Shown piece after piece: positions 59,662-64,000 of a DNA stretch of 64,000 bases. A program made the position numbers and the translations under genes. This stretch comes from Streptomyces sp. ADI95-17 (lineage in GTDB: Bacteria; Actinomycetota; Actinomycetes; Streptomycetales; Streptomycetaceae). The stretch spans positions 160,501 to 224,500 of the forward strand of contig NZ_ML123052.1 of NCBI RefSeq assembly GCF_003846175.1, written 5' to 3'. The first letter of the stretch is position 1, and every line of letters begins with the position of its first letter. Below the pieces are notes generated by a model. That model worked only from the letters and a program-made list of their open reading frames with translations, had not been told where the DNA came from and made no database searches.

Positions 59662-60770
59662 GAGGACGTCGTCACCGCACGGGCGTCGAACTTCTTGCGC
59701 CAGGCGAGCGCGACGTAGACCAGGCCGATCAGCACCGGCACCTCGATCAGCGGGCCGACGACGCCGGACAGCGCCTGCCCGGAGGTGACGCCGAACGTGG
59801 CGATGGCGACCGCGATGGCCAGCTCGAAGTTGTTGCCGGCCGCCGTGAACGCGAGGGTCGCAGTGCGGTCGTAGGCCAGGCCGAGGCCCTTGCCCAGAAG
59901 GAACGTGCCGAAGAACATGACGGCGAAGTAGACCAGCAGCGGCAGCGCGATCCGCACCACGTCCACCGGCTGCGAGGTGATCGTCTTCCCCTGCAGGGCG
60001 AAGAGGATGACGATCGTGAACAGCAGGCCGTACAAGGCCCACGGGCCGATCTTCGGAAGGAAGTCGGACTCGTACTTCTGGCGGCCGAGCTTCTTCTCAC
60101 CGACGCGGCGGGTCAGGAAGCCGGCGACCAGCGGGATGCCGAGGAAGATGACCACGTTCAGCGCGATCTTCCACATCGAGATGTCCAGGCTCTGATCGTC
60201 GCCCAGGCCCAGCCACTTCGGCAGCAGATCGAGGTAGAACCAGCCCAGCAGACCGAAGGCGATGACCTGGAAGACCGAGTTCAGGGCGACCAGGACGGCC
60301 GCTGCCTCGCGGTCCCCGCAGGCGAGGTCGTTCCAGATGATGACCATGGCGATGCAGCGCGCGAGCCCGACGATGATCAGGCCGGTGCGGTACTCGGGCA
60401 GGTCCGGCAGGAAGATCCACGCCAGGGCGAACATGACCGCGGGGCCGACGATCCAGTTGATGACCAGCGACGACACCATCAGCTTCTTGTCGCCGGTGAC
60501 CGTGTCGAGCTTGTCGTAGCGGACCTTTGCCAGGACCGGGTACATCATCACGAGCAGGCCGAGCGAGATCGGCAGCGAGACGCCGCCGATCTCGACCTTC
60601 GCCAGGGCGTCGTTCAGACCGGGGATCAGACGCCCGAGCCCGAGGCCCACGCCCATGGCGATGAGGATCCACACCGCGAGGTAGCGGTCGAGGGTGGAGA
60701 GCTTGGCGACGATGCCGGCGCCGGACGCCGCATCCTGGTCGGTCTGCGGGGTCGTGTCGGTGCGACTCAT
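59658..60770 (-). CDS. acr3: ACR3-family arsenite efflux permease
   Basis: This 370-residue transporter has about ten membrane helices. The ACR3 signatures are seen: NWIVGPAVMFALAWIFL, LARCIAMVIIWNDLACG with the essential cysteine, and AFTAAGNNFELAIAVAIA with the conserved Asn/Glu. It exports As(III) using the membrane potential. The start overlaps the arsR stop at 60770 (ATGA), so regulator and pump are translated together. Confidence 0.92.
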   Translation of the reverse strand: MSRTDTTPQTDQDAASGAGIVAKLSTLDRYLAVWILIAMGVGLGLGRLIPGLNDALAKVEIGGVSLPISLGLLVMMYPVLAKVRYDKLDTVTGDKKLMVSSLVINWIVGPAVMFALAWIFLPDLPEYRTGLIIVGLARCIAMVIIWNDLACGDREAAAVLVALNSVFQVIAFGLLGWFYLDLLPKWLGLGDDQSLDISMWKIALNVVIFLGIPLVAGFLTRRVGEKKLGRQKYESDFLPKIGPWALYGLLFTIVILFALQGKTITSQPVDVVRIALPLLVYFAVMFFGTFLLGKGLGLAYDRTATLAFTAAGNNFELAIAVAIATFGVTSGQALSGVVGPLIEVPVLIGLVYVALAWRKKFDARAVTTSS

Positions 60771-61075
60771 CAGCAGGCCCTCTTGTTCTCGGCGGCGGTA
60801 CGGGCCGAAGCGGCGAGCTCGGCGAACTGTTCGGACAGGCCGGCCAGGACCTCGGGGCACAGCTTGTAGTAGGTGAAGCGGCCGCACGGCTCCGTCTCCA
60901 CCAGGCCGGCTTCGCGCAGCACCTTCAGGTGGTTGGAGAGGTTGGTCTGCTTGGCTCCGGTCTCCTCCACGAGGTGCGTCGTACAGAGCGTCTCTTGGGC
61001 GAGCAGAGTGACGATTTTCAGGCGGAGCGGGTCGCCCAGGACCCGGATCACGTCAGTGTCGACTGAAGTCAGCAT
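60770..61075 (-). CDS. arsR: ArsR-family repressor of the acr3 operon
   Basis: This 101-residue winged-helix protein has VLGDPLRLKIVTLLAQETLC and the recognition helix TNLSNHLKVLREAGLV. Its cysteines (ETLCTTHL, EPCGRFTYY, KLCPE and the terminal RAC) are placed differently from the CVC motif of the other ArsR in the window, suggesting a different metal site. It is the first gene of the minus-strand arsR-acr3 unit and is divergent from the arsC genes. The near-palindromic CGACACTGATACCAGTCGG at about 61097-61115 is a candidate operator. Confidence 0.88.
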   Translation of the reverse strand: MLTSVDTDVIRVLGDPLRLKIVTLLAQETLCTTHLVEETGAKQTNLSNHLKVLREAGLVETEPCGRFTYYKLCPEVLAGLSEQFAELAASARTAAENKRAC

Positions 61076-61243
61076 GGACTGATACTCTCACATCACTCGA
61101 CACTGATACCAGTCGGTGCTGATCTTCTGGAACCCGCTGAAGGGGGTTCTCGTGTCGCCGTCCCCCGTCCTGCCGATGGGCGTCTCGCCGCAGGCGCCGC
61201 TCGCCTGGCCACCTCGCACCGCGGCCGCTTCTGCGCCGAGACC

Positions 61244-61786
61244 GTGCAGAGGGTCATCACCGACTCCTACGAGCGCCTGGCCGCGACCGCCCGCGTCACG
61301 ACGCACCTGGTCGTCCTGGCCGAGCGCCTCGCGGCCGAACGCCTGGACGCCCTGGCACACATCGAGGGGGCGCCGGGCAGCGGACTGCCCCGGGTGCTGT
61401 TCGTCTGCAGCCACAACGCAGGACGCTCACAGCTCGCCGCGGCCCTGCTTGCCCACCGTGCCCAGGGACATGTGACGGTGTCGTCCGCCGGTACCCATCC
61501 GGCCTCGGCCGTCGAGCCGGTGGTGGCCCAGGTCCTCACCGAGGCAGGCGTCCCGTCCGCGGAGAGAGCCTTTCCCAAGCCGCTGACCGACGAGGTGGTC
61601 CGGGCTGCCGACATCGTGATCACGATGGGCTGCGGCGACGCCTGCCCCGTCGTGGCCGGCCGCCGCTACCTGGACTGGCCTGTCGCCGACCCCGAAGGCG
61701 CCCCGATCGCCGTCGTGCGCACCCTTCGCGACGCGATCGACGCGCACATCACCGAGCTGCTCGACTCGCTGCCGAGCGCCGCCTGA
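61244..61786 (+). CDS. arsC: Arsenate reductase (LMW-phosphatase type) with N-terminal helical domain
   Basis: The C-terminal 130 residues form an arsenate reductase: P-loop VLFVCSHNAGRSQLA, TMGCGDACPVVAGRRYLDW and the general-acid Asp region. The N-terminal part (TDSYERLAATARVTTHLVVLAERLAAERL) is the three-helix extension seen in many Streptomyces homologues. Only GTG 61244 is available in frame. Upstream, the same frame (DGRLAAGAARLATSH) still resembles the family but has no start, while GTG 61152 lies in another frame, so one base may be missing near 61173. The protein may therefore be N-terminally truncated. Confidence 0.85.
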   Translation: MQRVITDSYERLAATARVTTHLVVLAERLAAERLDALAHIEGAPGSGLPRVLFVCSHNAGRSQLAAALLAHRAQGHVTVSSAGTHPASAVEPVVAQVLTEAGVPSAERAFPKPLTDEVVRAADIVITMGCGDACPVVAGRRYLDWPVADPEGAPIAVVRTLRDAIDAHITELLDSLPSAA

Positions 61787-61844
61787 AATCCCCTGTCCTC
61801 ACTGCCTGTTGAACTACTCGCTCCACGTTACGAAGGAAGAACCG

Positions 61845-62264
61845 ATGTCCTCCTCCCCGCTCGCCTCCGTGCTGTTCGTCTGCGTCCATAACGCCGGGCG
61901 CTCGCAGATGGCCGCCGGATTCCTCACCCACCTCGCGGGCGACCGGATCGAGGTCCGCTCCGCCGGCTCGATCCCCGGCGACCAGGTCAACCCGGCCGCG
62001 GTGGAGGCCATGAAGGAGGTCGGCGTCGACATCTCCGACCAGAAGCCGAAGATCCTCACCACCGAGGCCGTCCAGGCGTCCGACTACGTCATCACCATGG
62101 GCTGCGGCGACGCCTGCCCGATCTTCCCCGGCAAGAAGTACCTCGACTGGGCCCTTGAGGACCCGGCGGGCAAGGGCGTCGACTCCGTGCGCCCGATCCG
62201 CGACGAGATCAAGACCCGCATTGAGGCCCTGATCGCCGAGATCGACGCGAAGACGGAGGCATGA
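61845..62264 (+). CDS. arsC: Arsenate reductase (LMW-phosphatase type)
   Basis: This 139-residue enzyme reduces As(V) to As(III). It has the catalytic loop VLFVCVHNAGRSQMA (Cx5R) and TMGCGDACPIFPGKKYLDW with the resolving-type cysteines. ATG 61845 follows GAAGGAAG. It overlaps the thioredoxin reductase gene by 4 bases, which fits a thioredoxin-linked mechanism. Confidence 0.92.
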   Translation: MSSSPLASVLFVCVHNAGRSQMAAGFLTHLAGDRIEVRSAGSIPGDQVNPAAVEAMKEVGVDISDQKPKILTTEAVQASDYVITMGCGDACPIFPGKKYLDWALEDPAGKGVDSVRPIRDEIKTRIEALIAEIDAKTEA

Positions 62265-63250
62265 GCGGCGTGACCGACTCCGGCATACGCGAGGTCGTCA
62301 TCATCGGCTCCGGCCCCGCCGGATACACCGCCGCCCTCTACACCGCCCGCGCCCAGCTCAAGCCCCTGCTGTTCGGCAGCTCGATCTCCGTGGGCGGCTC
62401 ACTGACCACCACGACCGAGGTGGAGAACTTCCCCGGCTTCCCCGACGGCATCGACGGCCCGGCCCTCATGGAGAACATGCGGGCCCAGGCCGAGAAGTTC
62501 GGCGCCGAGATGATCGACGACGACATCGTCGAGGTCGACCTCACCGGCGACATCAAGCTGCTCACCGACTCGTCCGGCACCGTGCACCGGGCGAAGACAG
62601 TGATCGTCGCGACCGGCTCCGGCTACCGCAAGCTCGGCCTGGACAAGGAGGACACGCTCTCCGGCCGAGGCGTCTCCTGGTGCGCGACCTGCGACGGGTT
62701 CTTCTTCCGCGACCGCGACATCGTGGTCGTCGGCGGCGGCGACACCGCGATGGAAGAGGCCACCTTCCTCACCCGCTTCGCCAAGTCCGTGACCATCGTC
62801 CACCGGCGCAGCACACTGCGCGCCTCCCAGGTCATGCAGAACCGCGCCTTCGCCGACGACAAGATCTCCTTCGCCTTCGACAGCGAGATCGCCGAACTCC
62901 GCGAGGAGAACGGCATGCTCGCCGGCCTGACCCTGCGCGACACCTTCACCGGCAAGACCCGCGAACTGGACGCGACGGGCCTGTTCATCGCGATCGGCCA
63001 CGACCCGCGCACCGCGCTGTTCACCAGCCAACTCGACCTCGACGACGAGGGCTACATCCAAGTCGCGGCACCCTCAACCCGCACCAGCCTCGCCGGCGTC
63101 TTCGCCGCCGGAGACGTCGTCGACCACACCTACCGCCAGGCCATCACCGCCGCCGGCACCGGCGCAGCCGCCGCCCTCGACGCGGAGCGCTACATCGCTG
63201 CAAGCACAGCCGATCCGGCCAATGGCAGACGGCCCACCGTCGCGGTCTGA
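62261..63250 (+). CDS. trxB: Thioredoxin-disulfide reductase of the ars operon
   Basis: This 329-residue flavoprotein has the FAD site VIIGSGPAGYTAALY, the redox-active CATC in WCATCDGFFF, the NADPH site VVGGGDTAMEEATFL and the C-terminal AAGDVVDHTYRQAITAAG. It is translated in overlap with arsC (ATGA) and recycles the reductant for arsenate reduction. Such arsC-trxB pairs (trxB sometimes called arsT) are common in actinobacterial arsenic islands. Confidence 0.93.
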   Translation: MSGVTDSGIREVVIIGSGPAGYTAALYTARAQLKPLLFGSSISVGGSLTTTTEVENFPGFPDGIDGPALMENMRAQAEKFGAEMIDDDIVEVDLTGDIKLLTDSSGTVHRAKTVIVATGSGYRKLGLDKEDTLSGRGVSWCATCDGFFFRDRDIVVVGGGDTAMEEATFLTRFAKSVTIVHRRSTLRASQVMQNRAFADDKISFAFDSEIAELREENGMLAGLTLRDTFTGKTRELDATGLFIAIGHDPRTALFTSQLDLDDEGYIQVAAPSTRTSLAGVFAAGDVVDHTYRQAITAAGTGAAAALDAERYIAASTADPANGRRPTVAV

Positions 63251-63737
63251 CACGCCAGCAGGCGCACCGGGGTGAAATAGCCGGGGATCTTCTTGGGTGG
63301 GAAGTTGGGGAAGGTCTCTCGGGCGTACTGGTGCACGAGCCGGTGCCGGGCCGCATGCCGATCCGCGAACGCTCCAGGCACAACGTGTGACGGGGTTGTT
63401 GATCGTCCAGGCAAGCTTCATCGGCTAGGGCCTGTCCGGCGGATCATGTGACCAGCAGCGGAGGGATCCCTGTTCATATGAGCGGAGGGATCCCTGTTCC
63501 TATGGTGGGGCGGGGTGACCTGGCAGGGCATCGGTCCACTTGGCAACGGATCGCAGGACCGAGTGCGGGGTCGGGCAGCGGCTGGTCGGTGGATCGCGGG
63601 CGGTATGACGGTGTGTCTGTACGGCCGCACAGGGTGCGTGTGGCTTGATCGTCGGGCGGTCCCGGCAGGGGCCTGAACACCAACCGACGTCCGTGGCACG
63701 TGCTGTGTGCTGCGCTCTTTGTCGAGGAGTCCCCATC
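63251..63737. other. Intergenic stretch with tandem repeat and possible IS end
   Basis: No clear gene. On the minus strand, HQYARETFPNFPPKKIPGYF (about 63280-63340) looks like part of a decayed protein. CTAG followed by GGCCTGTCCGGCGGATCATG (63425-63448) resembles ends of IS5-type elements of Streptomyces, but no partner end is visible. A 24-bp tandem repeat follows. Confidence 0.45.
63457..63504. repeat. Two tandem 24-bp repeats
   Basis: 63457-63480 and 63481-63504 match at 23 of 24 positions (both contain AGCGGAGGGATCCCTGTTC). The inner GGGATCCC is palindromic. They lie about 230 bases before the secreted-protein gene. Confidence 0.8.
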
Positions 63738-64000
63738 GTGAGACCGACCCTGCAACATGCCATGTTCTCTCGACGTGGTGCCGGAGCCGCGGGGGAGCGG
63801 AGGCGCCCGGCCCGGCGTGCTGCCGTGCTGCTCGCCACGGTGGCGCTGCCGGCGGCCCTGGTGGTGCCCACGGCCACGCCCGCTGCTGCGGCGGTGCCCG
63901 TGACCGTCACCTTCAACGCCGGCGCCGACCAGCCCTTCACCGTCCCGGCCGGCGTCACCCAACTGACCGTCACCGCCACCGGCGCCGCAGGCCAGAACGG
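63738..64000 (+). CDS. Secreted protein, N-terminal part (runs off window)
   Basis: GTG 63738 follows the ribosome site GAGGAG by 8 bases. The first 51 or so residues form a long signal peptide with an Arg-rich n-region (GERRRPARRA), a hydrophobic core (AVLLATVALPAALVV) and an Ala-rich cleavage zone (ATPAAAA). The mature start PVTVTFNAGADQPFTVPAGV and LTVTATGAAGQNG resembles Gly-rich beta-structured extracellular proteins. The gene continues beyond 64000, so length and function are unknown. Confidence 0.75.
   Translation, partial: MRPTLQHAMFSRRGAGAAGERRRPARRAAVLLATVALPAALVVPTATPAAAAVPVTVTFNAGADQPFTVPAGVTQLTVTATGAAGQN

Noticed and set aside
63190..63414. Minus-strand frame with HQYARETFPNFPPKKIPGYF as a transposase gene
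   Set aside because: Too short, no catalytic motif, and I could not name a family with confidence.
63425..63448. IS5-type terminal repeat at CTAG-GGCCTGTCCGGCGG
   Set aside because: Only one end is visible and no matching inverted copy or target duplication was found in the window.

Overview
The window is high-GC actinobacterial DNA, almost certainly Streptomyces or a close relative. The evidence is GC-rich third codon positions, frequent GTG starts, a pSAM2-type integrative element, an FxsB-type radical SAM peptide cluster, and thioredoxin/ACR3-type arsenic genes. Most of it is accessory DNA: several mobile or defence units placed next to one another.

Region 1 (1-8189) is the right-hand part of a pSAM2-like actinomycete integrative and conjugative element (AICE). 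It has a Pif-like Nudix immunity gene and a divergent KorSA-like GntR repressor that share an operator. These are followed by a TraB-like FtsK translocase broken by one extra G, small spread genes (spd type), a RepSA-like HUH replication initiator, Xis and Int. The element ends at the 3' end of a tRNA-Arg(CCU) gene. Its other end lies left of the window.

Region 2 (8395-13360, plus 21982-22487) is module copy 1. It encodes a DDE-transposase-like protein, a tyrosine-recombinase-like protein that has lost its catalytic residues, a double winged-helix protein, an XRE regulator and a coiled-coil protein. A degenerate Nudix-like gene lies 9 kb away and shares the module's operator type. Region 6 (48995-54820) is a diverged second copy of the same six-gene module with its own, different operator present three times; its transposase is broken. 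I know of no description of this module.

Region 3 (14838-20072) is a RiPP locus: an NB-ARC/TPR protein, a 64-residue precursor ending in WTWPL, an FxsB-like radical SAM/SPASM maturase, a GNAT and a small Cys-rich protein, closed by a strong terminator.

Region 4 (20240-21767) is a non-autonomous transposon. It has 39-bp terminal inverted repeats and 8-bp target duplications and carries one passenger gene but no transposase.

Region 5 (22905-47584) is a complete-looking 7-deazaguanine DNA-modification/restriction (Dpd) island. folE2-queD-queE-queC make preQ0. A divergent operon holds a candidate DpdC-position gene, dpdB1, dpdA (DNA transglycosylase) and dpdB2. A long, tightly coupled opposing operon, dpdE-F-G-H-I-J-K-D, supplies helicases, ATPase, a PLD nuclease and partners. 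The two operons converge on a perfect terminator hairpin. A 275-bp MITE with 8-bp target duplications and an IS256-type remnant follow.

Region 7 (55100-63250) is an arsenic resistance and redox cluster: a TauE/SafE exporter, two ArsO-like flavoproteins, two ArsR regulators, ACR3, two LMW-phosphatase-type arsenate reductases and a thioredoxin reductase, plus a truncated third ArsO-like gene. The window ends inside a secreted-protein gene. Two coding breaks (traB and the copy-2 transposase) are single-base differences in G or C runs, so sequencing error should be kept in mind.
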